Of a stretch of 64,000 nt of DNA, positions 25,011 through 33,152 are shown piece by piece. Within the stretch, counting starts at the first letter, position 1; each line of letters starts with the position of its first letter. The notes under the pieces are model-generated. The model was not told where the DNA came from, made no database searches, and saw only the letters and a list, made by a program, of their open reading frames with translations. The position numbers and the translations under genes were made by a program. Where the stretch lies: positions 1 to 64,000 of the forward strand of contig CAZMUN010000001.1 of assembly GCA_964569815.1 (NCBI GenBank). The letters are read 5' to 3'. The stretch comes from CAZMUN01 sp964569815 (GTDB lineage Archaea > Iainarchaeota > Iainarchaeia > Iainarchaeales > GCA-2688035).

Positions 25011-25577
25011 TCACTTTGAATCCAGAATTTTTTTCTTTACCTCTTCAAACATTTTGCCAACCGCTGCCGCATTTCCATTCCCGACCTTCGAAAAAGCGTT
25101 GCCTGGCCTTTTCTCAAGCTTTGCAAAAGCCTCGACATGCTTTCCTGAAATTCGGTCTTCTGAAGGCATAATTGCCTCTTCGGCATTTATTCTCAGGCCT
25201 GCGTCCAAAGCGCCTTTCAAAACACTTGTCCACCAGCCCCTGTGCCTTGGCGTCACAAAGCCAATGTCAAGAATGGCTTTTTCAACCTTCCTGGAGACTG
25301 CTTTTTTTCCTGCAAGCAAGCCTGTCAGATAAGCTGCACTGATGTTCTTTTTTGAGGCACTCCATCCGAATTTTTCCAAGTCACGGCTGTTGACATGAAC
25401 AACCGTTTTGTCTCCGTCAGGGCTGAACTCTATAATTTGCGCAGTAACATACTTATTGGTTCTTCTAACAACAAACCTGTGCAGGCCGCTTTTCAGCAGC
25501 TGCAGCCTTTTTTTATAGTTGGTCTTGCCCTGCCTTCTTCGGCTGAACTTTGTTTCAAAAGTGCTTGTTTTTGTCAT
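25011..25577 (-). CDS. rpl18: Ribosomal protein uL18
   Basis: 188 residues. Conserved: FSRRRQGKTNYKKRLQLLKSG, RFVVRRTNKYVTAQIIEFSPDGD, FVTPRHRGWWTSVLKGALDAGL. It binds 5S rRNA with uL5. It lies 6 bases after eL19. Confidence 0.96.
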   Translation of the reverse strand: MTKTSTFETKFSRRRQGKTNYKKRLQLLKSGLHRFVVRRTNKYVTAQIIEFSPDGDKTVVHVNSRDLEKFGWSASKKNISAAYLTGLLAGKKAVSRKVEKAILDIGFVTPRHRGWWTSVLKGALDAGLRINAEEAIMPSEDRISGKHVEAFAKLEKRPGNAFSKVGNGNAAAVGKMFEEVKKKILDSK

Positions 25578-25583
25578 TTAAAA

Positions 25584-26030
25584 CTACTCCTTCTTTCCCT
25601 CAACTGCCGCCTTCAAGTATTTCTTGCCCCTGAAATAGCCGCCTTTTACTCGTTTGTAAAGCGACCTGTAGCCAAGCTTTTTCACTTCCTTTGGGCTTTT
25701 CTTACGCAGTTCTTTAAGTGTTTTCCGCTGGCTTCTGACGTTTTTTATCCAGCTTTCCTTTTTCTCCGACCTTGCTTTTTTGGTGCCCTTTCTTTTGCCT
25801 TTTCCGCTTTTTCGGCCCTTCTTCTTCTTGGCCTGCAGCTTTCTGGCACGGGACCTGCTTTGACTGTTCTGGTTTCTTTTTCTTATTGCCCCTGACTGGA
25901 CCAAGGCCCTGACATCCTCTTTGGTCATGGCAGTGCCTGTTTTTTCAGGCTCCTTTGGGTCAACCCAAACCATGTTTTTGCCACACCCCAAAATGCCGGC
26001 CGCAATTTCCCTGATTCTTTGCTCTTTCAT
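25584..26030 (-). CDS. rpl19e: Ribosomal protein eL19
   Basis: 148 residues. Family segments: IAAGILGCGKNMVWVDPKE, ALVQSGAIRKRNQNSQSRSRARKLQAKKKKGR and a final YRSLYKRVKGGYFRGKKYLKAAVE. Very basic central helix, as usual. Confidence 0.96.
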   Translation of the reverse strand: MKEQRIREIAAGILGCGKNMVWVDPKEPEKTGTAMTKEDVRALVQSGAIRKRNQNSQSRSRARKLQAKKKKGRKSGKGKRKGTKKARSEKKESWIKNVRSQRKTLKELRKKSPKEVKKLGYRSLYKRVKGGYFRGKKYLKAAVEGKKE

Positions 26031-26037
26031 AAAACTT

Positions 26038-26694
26038 TCACCTGTTTAAAACCACAATCTTTAGCTCAGAGGCCTTTTTCACCATCTCTTTCTTCTTCCT
26101 TTTTCCGATTTTGGCGCTTATCCTTGCAGCCACCGAATCCCGTTTCTTTTCCAGGGCAACAAGGTCCTGCATGTTTTTCACAAGCCTTTCCCTATAGCCT
26201 GAAGGGTGAACAAACCTTATCTTTTTGGCAGTCCTGTACCCTGTCCCTGGAACAAGACCGTCTTCTTTTTTGAAGTAAATGTCTATTCCGCGCGGCCTTC
26301 TCCACTTCTGCCATTTTTTGTCTGCGACATTTCTTACGCTCCTTTTGCCAAACCGCCCCCTGAACATGTGCCTCTTCTTTCCCAAAACAAGCTTTGACAG
26401 CTTTTTAACGTTCTTTGGCTTGGAAATTTTTTCCGGCTTTTTTTTCTCCTTTTTCTTTTTTTGAGAAGGCCCTGCTTTGGCTTTTTCTTTTTTTGCTTTG
26501 GCTTCGGTTTTGCTGGCTTTCTCTTCCTTTGGCTTAGCCTCTGCTCTTTTTGCTTTCTGTTCCTTTGATTTTGTCCCCTGCTTTTTTGCTGGCTTTCCCT
26601 CGGGCTTTGATTCAGCTTTCTTGGTTTTCTTCTCGGCCCTTTCTTTGTTTTCCTTGGCTTTTTCCGGTTTTTTCTTTGAAGCCTTTTTTTCCAT
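26038..26694 (-). CDS. rpl32e: Ribosomal protein eL32 with a Lys-rich N-terminal extension
   Basis: 218 residues from the ATG at 26694, which lies 1 base after the uL6 stop; longer frames would run into uL6. The eL32 domain is the C-terminal part (about 100-218: RHMFRGRFGKRSVRNV, WRRPRGIDIYFKK, GTGYRTAKKIRFVHPSGYRERLV). The first 95 residues are nearly all Lys, Glu, Ala and Pro, an unusual size for an archaeal eL32 extension. Confidence 0.95.
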   Translation of the reverse strand: MEKKASKKKPEKAKENKERAEKKTKKAESKPEGKPAKKQGTKSKEQKAKRAEAKPKEEKASKTEAKAKKEKAKAGPSQKKKKEKKKPEKISKPKNVKKLSKLVLGKKRHMFRGRFGKRSVRNVADKKWQKWRRPRGIDIYFKKEDGLVPGTGYRTAKKIRFVHPSGYRERLVKNMQDLVALEKKRDSVAARISAKIGKRKKKEMVKKASELKIVVLNR

Positions 26695-26695
26695 C

Positions 26696-27253
26696 TCAAC
26701 TACCTTCCTTTTTTTCAACAACTGCCTTTTCAACGATGAACACGCCATCCTGGTATATTCTGCGGTCCTTTCCCCTGACTCTTGTGGCAGATTCAATATT
26801 TGCAGCAGTTTGCCCGGCAGCATACTTGTCATGGCTTTTTACCAAAATGTCTTTTCCCTTAACGCTGACCTGAACGCCTGGCAAAATCTTTGCGGTTCTG
26901 GCCTTCTTTTCGCCGACAAAATTGCTTATTTCAACAACATTGCCTTTTACTGCAACATTCATTGGAAAATGGCTGTAAACAACTGAAAGCTTGTAAGAGT
27001 AATCGTTTCCCAGGCCTTCGACCATATTTTTTATGTGGGAGGCGACTGTCTTAACCAATGCATTCATTCTCTTTGAAGCAGGCCTGCCTACAACGGCAAC
27101 TGAGCCATTCTCCTGCTTGAGCGAGATGCCTATTGCCTTAAACTGCCTGCTTGCCTCTTTTCCGTTGCCTTTTACGACAAAGCTTGTGCCATTTGCTTCG
27201 GCTGTAAAGCCCTGAGGCAGTTCAAGAGTTTTTTCCACTGTTTCCTTAACCAT
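26696..27253 (-). CDS. rpl6: Ribosomal protein uL6
   Basis: 185 residues, normal. Two-domain L6 fold with ASKRMNALVKTVASHIKNMVEGLGNDYSYKLSVVYSHFPMNVAV and the C-terminal ATRVRGKDRRIYQDGVFIVEK. Confidence 0.97.
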   Translation of the reverse strand: MVKETVEKTLELPQGFTAEANGTSFVVKGNGKEASRQFKAIGISLKQENGSVAVVGRPASKRMNALVKTVASHIKNMVEGLGNDYSYKLSVVYSHFPMNVAVKGNVVEISNFVGEKKARTAKILPGVQVSVKGKDILVKSHDKYAAGQTAANIESATRVRGKDRRIYQDGVFIVEKAVVEKKEGS

Positions 27254-27262
27254 TTTTACACC

Positions 27263-27655
27263 CTAGTAAACGTATGCTATGAGCCGGCCTCCAACTCCCT
27301 TTTCTCGGGCCTGCCTATGCGTCAAAACGCCCTGTGGGCTGCTTACAATGATTATTCCCACATCTCTTGCAGGCAGATACCTTTTTTCGTATCTTTCAAA
27401 CTTGCTTTTCTGAACAGCATACCTTGGTTTTATTGCCTTGCATTCATTGATTTTTCCAAGCAAGCCAATTTTGTATACGCCGTCACGGCCGTCTTCAATG
27501 AACTCAAATGAAGAAATATAGCCTTCGGCCTGCATAACTTTCAGAATTTCCCCTAAAAGCTTGCTTGCTGGCCTGTAAAGGCATTCTGGTTTTGCTGCCT
27601 GATCACTGTTTTTTATTGCAATCAGTCCATCTGCTATTGGGTCAATCAAACTCAT
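27263..27655 (-). CDS. rps8: Ribosomal protein uS8
   Basis: 130 residues from the ATG at 27655, spaced 6 bases from an AGGTGA site; a GTG three codons upstream is in frame. Conserved: SLIDPIADGLIAIKNSDQA, the central RYAVQKSKFERYEKRYLPARD and the ending SSPQGVLTHRQAREKGVGGRLIAYVY. Confidence 0.96.
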   Translation of the reverse strand: MSLIDPIADGLIAIKNSDQAAKPECLYRPASKLLGEILKVMQAEGYISSFEFIEDGRDGVYKIGLLGKINECKAIKPRYAVQKSKFERYEKRYLPARDVGIIIVSSPQGVLTHRQAREKGVGGRLIAYVY

Positions 27656-27664
27656 TTTTTTCAC

Positions 27665-27823
27665 CTAATCAAATTTTTTGAAACCTATTTTTTCAGCTAT
27701 TTCCTTAAAGCATCTCCTGCAAACATAAAGGCGGTACTTTCGAATTACAGCCTGCCTTGTTCCGCATACACGGCACTTCCTTTTCTTTTTCTCTTCTTTC
27801 AGATCGCGTTTTTCTTCAGTCAT
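27665..27823 (-). CDS. rps14: Ribosomal protein uS14, zinc form
   Basis: 52 residues, found by reading the gap between uS8 and uL5. Translation: an N-terminal Lys/Glu stretch (MTEEKRDLKEEKKKRK), then CRVCGTRQAVIRKYRLYVC and RRCFKEIAEKIGFKKFD. The C-x2-C...C-x2-C zinc site and position between uL5 and uS8 identify it. Its ATG overlaps the uL5 stop (ATGA). Confidence 0.95.
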   Translation of the reverse strand: MTEEKRDLKEEKKKRKCRVCGTRQAVIRKYRLYVCRRCFKEIAEKIGFKKFD

Positions 27824-28335
27824 TCAAACTCAACCCCAAACTTGGTTTTTACGAACTCAGATGCTTCCTGTTTTGAAACAACATGCTTTTTTCCAACCTT
27901 GCCATTCTGAATTTTTCTTCTTTTTACCCGGTAACCAGGCCTTTCCAGTGTAACCAACACGTCAAAGCCACGAACGCCCAGAGCCGGATCGTATTTGACG
28001 CCAGGCAAATCAATGTATTCGCGGATTCCAAAACCAAAATTTCCCTGGTTGTCAATGCACCTGCTGCTAAGCTGGCTGCTTTTTGCAGCCAAAGCCCGTT
28101 TCAAAAACTCTTCTGCTGAACCGTTTCTCAGCGTAACCTTTAAGCCAATTGGCAATCCAGGCCTTATGCCCCACTTTGGCTGCCTGACCTTGCACTTGGT
28201 TTGCACTGCCTTGCTTCCAGTTACTTTTTCAATTATCTTTTTGCCTGTTTTCATGGCATCTGCGTCAGGACCTACTCCCATGTTTACTGTAACCTTCGCA
28301 ATTTTTATGTTTCGCATCCTGTTTTCGTCTTCCAT
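27820..28335 (-). CDS. rpl5: Ribosomal protein uL5
   Basis: 171 residues from the ATG at 28335; a GTG at 28344 that overlaps the eS4 stop is an alternative. Conserved: IAKVTVNMGVG, GIRPGLPIGLKVTLR, IDNQGNFGFGIREYIDLPGVKYDP. It binds 5S rRNA together with uL18. Confidence 0.96.
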   Translation of the reverse strand: MEDENRMRNIKIAKVTVNMGVGPDADAMKTGKKIIEKVTGSKAVQTKCKVRQPKWGIRPGLPIGLKVTLRNGSAEEFLKRALAAKSSQLSSRCIDNQGNFGFGIREYIDLPGVKYDPALGVRGFDVLVTLERPGYRVKRRKIQNGKVGKKHVVSKQEASEFVKTKFGVEFE

Positions 28336-28340
28336 AAAAC

Positions 28341-29060
28341 TCACTCAACTTTTATCAAAGGCTTTTCCTCACCTACAACAAAAATGTTTGTTTCAACTGT
28401 GCTGAACTCCCCTGTTTCTGTTTTAAGCTTTACAAGCTTTGGCCTGAGCATGCTTCCTGGAAAAACTTCCAAAAGCTTTGCCACATCGCCTACGTGGGTC
28501 CCATCGACAACCAAAACCGTCTTGTTCGGCTCCATCTTAAGCACTTTTGAAATTTTTTGCTCCGGCACCTCAACCAAAAGGCTGTCTCCTGCCTTGGTTC
28601 CTGCCTTCTTTTCTAGAAACGTTCTTCCATCGTTCGTAGCCAATTGGAACATGCCTTTTGCCAGTGCCCTTTTGCCAACAACCTTGCATATTTTTCTTTT
28701 TTCGGCAAAGTCCTCTTCAACAGCCTTGATTTTTCCTTTTCTTGAAAACAGAATCCTGTAAGACTTCTTTTCAGGAACGATTGAAACCAAGTCAAAAAGC
28801 CCAACAGGCAAATGCCTGTTTTTGACAGCTCTGCCGTCAACCAAAACATTCCCTGAATTCAGAATGGATTTGACTTCCCTTGTGTTTCTTGCAATTCCAA
28901 GCAAATCGCGTACAACAAATTCCAAGGCAACACTGTTTTTTCTTTTATGCGGCCCTGGCTTGGTTCTAACCTGCCAAGTGTGCTCTTTCCTTAAAACAGG
29001 AACAGCCTTGCTGGAAGCCAGCCTTTTCTCGGATTTTGTTTCTCCTTTGTTTGCCATCAC
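28341..29060 (-). CDS. rps4e: Ribosomal protein eS4
   Basis: 239 residues, normal. An S4-type RNA-binding domain (ILNSGNVLVDGRAVKNRHLPVGLFDLVSI) is followed by the S4e and KOW regions. Its ATG overlaps the uL24 stop (ATGA). Confidence 0.96.
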   Translation of the reverse strand: MMANKGETKSEKRLASSKAVPVLRKEHTWQVRTKPGPHKRKNSVALEFVVRDLLGIARNTREVKSILNSGNVLVDGRAVKNRHLPVGLFDLVSIVPEKKSYRILFSRKGKIKAVEEDFAEKRKICKVVGKRALAKGMFQLATNDGRTFLEKKAGTKAGDSLLVEVPEQKISKVLKMEPNKTVLVVDGTHVGDVAKLLEVFPGSMLRPKLVKLKTETGEFSTVETNIFVVGEEKPLIKVE

Positions 29061-29443
29061 TTTTCACCCTTTTTTTCTTCTTTTCCTGCTTTTTTTCCCT
29101 TAAAGCGCCTTGCATCATCTGCATTCAATTCAGCAACAAGAAGGTTTGACGCTTGAATAGGTAAAGGGATTTCCTCGCCGTTTGCTTTTTTTCTTACAAT
29201 GTTTTCTATAAAAACCACGCCTTTTGCGTAATCAACGCCTGTGATTTTTCCAGAACTGCCTTTCTTTTTGCCCCTAACAACTTTTACCACATCCTCTTTT
29301 CTTAGGGCTGCAGACCTCATGCCCTGCTTTTGGCGCAATGCCTTTGACAAGTGCGCTGACAAAGAACTCTGTTTTTTATTCAAAGTTTTTTTGTAATGAA
29401 AGCGCCTCTGCTTTTTTGGCTTGCTCGAATCTGGTTTTTTCAT
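29057..29443 (-). CDS. rpl24: Ribosomal protein uL24
   Basis: 128 residues. The KOW motif is AALRKEDVVKVVRGKKKGSSGKI. Archaeal-type C-terminal region NLLVAELNADDARRFKG with a short Lys tail. The N-terminus is basic (KPKKQRRFHYKK). Confidence 0.96.
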   Translation of the reverse strand: MKKPDSSKPKKQRRFHYKKTLNKKQSSLSAHLSKALRQKQGMRSAALRKEDVVKVVRGKKKGSSGKITGVDYAKGVVFIENIVRKKANGEEIPLPIQASNLLVAELNADDARRFKGKKAGKEEKKGEK

Positions 29444-29452
29444 AAAAACACC

Positions 29453-29851
29453 TTAAATCACTGAAGAGGCTATTCCCGCTATTTTTGGGAAACGCTCTCC
29501 AACCTCTTTTGCTATAACTCCTTTTATTTCGCTTGCTTTTGGAAGGCCTTTTTCGTCCACCAAAACCACTGCGTTGTCCTCAAACTTCACTCTAAGGCCA
29601 TTGGCTCTTCGGTATTCCTTTTTTACACGCACAACTACGGCCCTTTCAACTTTGCTTCTAATTTCAGGCTTTCCTGTCTTGACAACAACATTAACCATGC
29701 TTGCAATACCTGCCTTTGGGTTCATTCTCTTGTTTCCCTTGAACCCGATCACGCTTATTATTTCAACAATTTTTGCGCCTGAATTATCTGCACAAACGCA
29801 CTTGCTTCGCTGCAAAAGCCCTTGAGTGATATTGCTGCTAATTGCCCTCAT
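29453..29851 (-). CDS. rpl14: Ribosomal protein uL14
   Basis: 132 residues. Conserved: ITQGLLQRSKCVCADNSGAKIVEIISV, RVKKEYRRANGLRVKFEDNAVVLVDEKG and IAKEVGERFPKIAGIASSVI. Its ATG overlaps the uS17 stop by 4 bases. Confidence 0.97.
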   Translation of the reverse strand: MRAISSNITQGLLQRSKCVCADNSGAKIVEIISVIGFKGNKRMNPKAGIASMVNVVVKTGKPEIRSKVERAVVVRVKKEYRRANGLRVKFEDNAVVLVDEKGLPKASEIKGVIAKEVGERFPKIAGIASSVI

Positions 29852-30267
29852 TTACCTTCACCTTTGCCCTCGGTTTCGTTTTCACTATCTTCCTGTGAAG
29901 GAGCTTTTTTTGGTTCAGCTTCCTCCTTTTTATTTTCTTTCTTTTGGAAGGTATCTTCTTCAATTTTGACGACCTTCTTTTTGCCGACAATTTTCAAAAC
30001 CACAAAGCTTTTGGTTTTGCTAAGCCTTCTTGTTTCTCCAACCTTCACTATGTCGGCTTCCTTTGCGGCAATGCAGTCTGGGTTATGCGCGGTTATTCTG
30101 ACCTTGCTTTTTTGGTACCTTTCATACTTCGGAACGTACTTAACAATCGTTCTTTCCACGATTGCGGTCTTGCTTGGCTTTGCACTTACAACCATTCCGC
30201 TTATTATGTTTCCGCGAACCCTTAAACTTCCGTGAACAGGGCATCTTTTGTCGTTACATTCTGTCAT
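29848..30267 (-). CDS. rps17: Ribosomal protein uS17 with acidic tail
   Basis: 139 residues from the ATG at 30267, which overlaps the rnp1 stop (ATGA). It begins TECNDKRCPVHGSLRVRGN, standard for archaeal S17. The core ends near residue 100 (SFVVLKIVGKKKVVKIEEDTF) and is followed by a Glu/Lys-rich tail of about 35 residues. Confidence 0.96.
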   Translation of the reverse strand: MTECNDKRCPVHGSLRVRGNIISGMVVSAKPSKTAIVERTIVKYVPKYERYQKSKVRITAHNPDCIAAKEADIVKVGETRRLSKTKSFVVLKIVGKKKVVKIEEDTFQKKENKKEEAEPKKAPSQEDSENETEGKGEGK

Positions 30268-30563
30268 CTGCAAAGACCTCCAAAGTACTTTATTCTGTCT
30301 TCGGGCTTTTGAACAAACCTTCTGCAATCAAGTAAAACCTTTTCCTTTCCCAATAAAACCATCAAACACACTTCCTTTTTCGGCAACTTTTTTTCTCCTT
30401 TTTCTGTTTCAATCACAACCACGTTCTTTGTTTCGTCAACTATTTTTCCCTTAATGCCAACCCTTTTTTTATCGCTTCCATCTACAACTTCTGCCTCTAA
30501 GCCAATCCACTCATGGCAAGGCAGGTTTTTTTCAGTAATACAATAATTTTCTGTTCTAAGCAT
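30264..30563 (-). CDS. rnp1: RNase P protein component 1 (Rpp29/Pop4)
   Basis: 99 residues from the ATG at 30563. Sm-like core with HEWIGLEAEVVDGSDKKRVGIKG, VVVIETEKGEKKLPKK and an LLDCRRFVQKPEDRIK end. It is a protein subunit of RNase P, which trims tRNA 5' ends. The aIF1-rnp1-uS17 order is typical of archaea. Confidence 0.93.
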   Translation of the reverse strand: MLRTENYCITEKNLPCHEWIGLEAEVVDGSDKKRVGIKGKIVDETKNVVVIETEKGEKKLPKKEVCLMVLLGKEKVLLDCRRFVQKPEDRIKYFGGLCR

Positions 30564-30858
30564 CAATCAAATCCTCCTTAAAGCCCTGTTCCAGCAGAAT
30601 GCTTTTGACTTTGTCTTTATGGGTTCCCTGTAGGACTATTTCGCCGTTTTTCAGAGTTCCTCCGCAGGCAAGTCTTTTCTTGAACTGCTTTGCCAAAGCC
30701 TCAATGTCCACATCTGATCCAAGGCCGCTTACAATTGTCACGGTTTTTCTAAAACGCCTGCTGTCAACCCTTATCTTTATTTTCTGCTGCTCTTTTGCTA
30801 TTTGTTCACAGATACAAAGGTTTTTTGGCAGGCCGCATTTTGGGCAGATTTCTTCCAT
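30556..30858 (-). CDS. sui1: Translation initiation factor aIF1 (SUI1)
   Basis: 100 residues. An N-terminal zinc-like CPKCGLPKNLCIC pair is followed by the SUI1 domain (IKIRVDSRRFRKTVTIVSGLGSDVD... CGGTLKNGEIVLQGTHKDKV). It guards start-codon selection on the small subunit. The ATG overlaps the uL29 stop by one base, and its end overlaps rnp1. Confidence 0.95.
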   Translation of the reverse strand: MEEICPKCGLPKNLCICEQIAKEQQKIKIRVDSRRFRKTVTIVSGLGSDVDIEALAKQFKKRLACGGTLKNGEIVLQGTHKDKVKSILLEQGFKEDLIDA

Positions 30859-31338
30859 TACCGCTTCTTCACCTCCTTCTTCTTTTTGGTTTTCTTGTCG
30901 GAACCTTTCTTCTTGGTTTTTTTAGCTTTCTTTTTTTTAGCGGGCTTTTTTTTGCTTTTCTTGGCTCCCTTTTTTTGCGCCTTTTCTTTTTTCCCTGTCT
31001 TTGCTTCANNNNNNNNNNNNNNNNNNNNNNNNNNNNNNNNNNNNNNNNNNNNNNNNNNNNNNNNNNNNNNNNNNNNNNNNNNNNNNNNNNNNNNNNNNNN
31101 NNNNNNNNTTTTTCCCTGTCTTTGCTTCACTTGTTTCCTTCTCTCCCGCGCGTATTTTTTCGTTTATAAGCGTTAAAAATCTTGCAATGTTTCTTCGCAT
31201 GGCCCTGATTTTTCCAGGGTTTTCAGGCCTTGTTCCGGAAGCGGCCACCGCCTTATCTTTAGCGAGCTCTGCTCTAAGCTCTGCAACCTGCCTTTTTGCT
31301 TCGGTCAAAGACATTCCTCTTATCTCAGAAACACGCAT
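30858..31338 (-). CDS. rpl29: Ribosomal protein uL29 with Lys-rich tail, split by an N gap
   Basis: The N-terminal part (from 31338) has the uL29 pattern: SEIRGMSLTEAKRQVAELRAEL and GKIRAMRRNIARFLTLINEK. It then runs into a Lys/Ala tail, 100 Ns, and a further Lys-rich stretch that ends at 30858. The frames on the two sides differ only because the gap length is arbitrary. The 21 bases on each side of the gap are identical; merging them gives one continuous frame (…SEAKTGK-KEKAQKKG…). Confidence 0.85.
31009..31108. other. Assembly gap (100 N), probably spurious
   Basis: The 21 bases before the gap (30988-31008) and after it (31109-31129) are identical (TTTTTCCCTGTCTTTGCTTCA when written in two parts). 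The contigs therefore seem to overlap rather than be separated. Confidence 0.9.
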
Positions 31339-31344
31339 CCACTA

Positions 31345-32259
31345 TCACTTCTTTTCCTCTTTTTTCTTGGCCTTGGCTGATTCCTTTTTTTCTTTCTTTG
31401 CCTTACCTTCCTCTTTTTCTGCCTTTTGTTCTTTTGCCTTGGCTTTTTGCTTTTTGGGTCTTTCTTCCTTTTTTGCCTTTTTCCCTTTGGCTTCTTTTTC
31501 TTTCTTTTTTTCCTCTGGCTTCCTTTTTCCTGCTTCTTCTTTTGGTTCAGCTTCTTTCTTTTCTCCTTTTTGGGTTGCTTCTTTAACTTTTTTTGCGCTT
31601 TCTTCAGCTGCTTTCGTTTCTTCTGCTTCGGCTGGTTTTTCTTCCGCTTCCTTCTTCTTTTGAATGGCTTCTTCTATGTCAACCTTGTCAGGAAATACGA
31701 CCCCTGGCTTGATTATACTCAGCTTTATTCCGATTGCACCGGCTTTTGGATATGCTGAGGCTTTAGCGGTGTCAACAAGCTTTACCTGGTTTCCAACTTT
31801 CTTCATATAGCCGTGAAGAACACGGTGTTTTCTTTTTCGGCCTCCTTTCCCTGAAAGCTTGCCCTTAAGCACCAGTTCAACACCCTGGGCGCCTGCTTCT
31901 TGTACGCTTCTTACTGTCCTGAATGCCACGCTCTTCCAGCTGAAGCCCCTTTCAATCAATTCAACCATTTTGTCAACGGTTGCTTTTGCATCCAGGGCAG
32001 GCTCTTTTATGTCCTGTATTTCAAGCTGCGGGTTATCAATGCCAAAGTGCTTGCCAATGTCTTCAGTAAGCTGCCTTATGTTCTGGCCTCCTTTTCCAAT
32101 TGCCAAACCAGGCCTTGCAACATTTAGAACAATTCTGGTAACCAGCGGGGTTTTCACCAGGTGAAGGCCTGTAAAGCCTGCTCTGTCAAGCTGCTTTTTA
32201 AGGTACTGCTCCAGCTGAATTTTTTTCATTCCCTGCTCAATAAAAGTCCTTTCAATCAT
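31345..32259 (-). CDS. rps3: Ribosomal protein uS3 with a 100-residue Lys/Glu tail
   Basis: 304 residues. The KH domain carries LAIGKGGQNIRQLTEDIG, and the C-terminal domain has QEAGAQGVELVLKGKLSGKGGRKRKHRVLHGYMKK and GAIGIKLSIIKPG. From about residue 205 the protein is an unbroken tail of Lys, Glu and Ala. The tail is the longest of the set in this window. Confidence 0.96.
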   Translation of the reverse strand: MIERTFIEQGMKKIQLEQYLKKQLDRAGFTGLHLVKTPLVTRIVLNVARPGLAIGKGGQNIRQLTEDIGKHFGIDNPQLEIQDIKEPALDAKATVDKMVELIERGFSWKSVAFRTVRSVQEAGAQGVELVLKGKLSGKGGRKRKHRVLHGYMKKVGNQVKLVDTAKASAYPKAGAIGIKLSIIKPGVVFPDKVDIEEAIQKKKEAEEKPAEAEETKAAEESAKKVKEATQKGEKKEAEPKEEAGKRKPEEKKKEKEAKGKKAKKEERPKKQKAKAKEQKAEKEEGKAKKEKKESAKAKKKEEKK

Positions 32260-32272
32260 AACCTCTCACCAA

Positions 32273-32743
32273 CTACTTTGCCTCCATAACAATGACCTCT
32301 ATGTGCGTTGATTTTCTCCTGCGCCTTTTTCCGCCAATTGCGCCCTTTGGCTGAACACTTCTCCTTGCAAACCCACGGCTTGCAAAACAGTGTGCCAGCA
32401 TAAGGCTTTCAGTGTCAAGTCCTTTGAAGTCCGCATTCGCCTTAACGCTGTCCAGCAAGGACAAAAAAACCTTGCAAAGGTTTTTGGGAAAGCGGCCGGA
32501 TTTGACGCCGTCCTTTGTTTTGCCTTTCCTGTGGGGAACTTTTTTGTTGTACTTTTTCAGTGGCAAAAACTCCTCCTTTTTAATTATCCTGTCCAGGCTT
32601 TTTTCAATTTTGTTCAGCCTTTTTCCTTTCACAAAGCGGCAGAGCTCAGTGGCATACTTGGTTGAAACAGGCTGGTTTTTTGCAACAGCCTTGGCTGCCT
32701 TTTTCTCGCTTTTGACTTTTGCCTGGTAGTTTTTCTTAACCAT
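32273..32743 (-). CDS. rpl22: Ribosomal protein uL22
   Basis: 156 residues, archaeal length. Conserved: STKYATELCRFVKGKRLNKIEKSLDRII, VPHRKGKTKDGVKSGRFPKNLCKVFLSLLDSVKANAD and RRRRKSTHIEVIVME, the tip of the exit-tunnel loop. Confidence 0.96.
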   Translation of the reverse strand: MVKKNYQAKVKSEKKAAKAVAKNQPVSTKYATELCRFVKGKRLNKIEKSLDRIIKKEEFLPLKKYNKKVPHRKGKTKDGVKSGRFPKNLCKVFLSLLDSVKANADFKGLDTESLMLAHCFASRGFARRSVQPKGAIGGKRRRRKSTHIEVIVMEAK

Positions 32744-32749
32744 ATGCTG

Positions 32750-33142
32750 TCACTTTCTTGCACTTATTGCTGTACTGCTCCTTGTTGCGCCTATTCCTGC
32801 CTTTCCGTGGATAAGCCGCTTTCTTGTCAAAACGAATTCTCCGAGGTAATGGCCAAGCATTTCTGGCATGATTTCAACGTTTTCAAAAATGTTTCCTTTG
32901 TGCACGGCAAACACGAACCCTACCATTTCCGGGACAACAACGGTGTCGCGGGCATGGGTCCGAATAGGCTTCGGCCTTTCTGCTTTTTTTGCCTTTTCTA
33001 TCTTCTTAATCAAATGCTTGTCAAAGCCGCGAAGCAGGCTTCTTCTTGCACGGCTGTTGCACAGCTTTGCAAACTCTTCCATGCTAAGCTGCTTAAGTTC
33101 CTGCATTGTTTTCCCCTTAAACCTGAATTCTTTCTTAACCAT
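32750..33142 (-). CDS. rps19: Ribosomal protein uS19
   Basis: 130 residues. Conserved: FRFKGKTMQELKQLSMEEFAKL, IRTHARDTVVVPEMVGFVFAVHKGN and MLGHYLGEFVLTRKRLIHGKAGIGATRSS. Confidence 0.97.
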   Translation of the reverse strand: MVKKEFRFKGKTMQELKQLSMEEFAKLCNSRARRSLLRGFDKHLIKKIEKAKKAERPKPIRTHARDTVVVPEMVGFVFAVHKGNIFENVEIMPEMLGHYLGEFVLTRKRLIHGKAGIGATRSSTAISARK

Positions 33143-33152
33143 CTACAAAACC

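Noticed and set aside
24232..25332. 366-residue plus-strand ORF
   Set aside because: It is antisense to uS5 and uL18, Cys- and Phe-rich, with no family features; a shadow frame.
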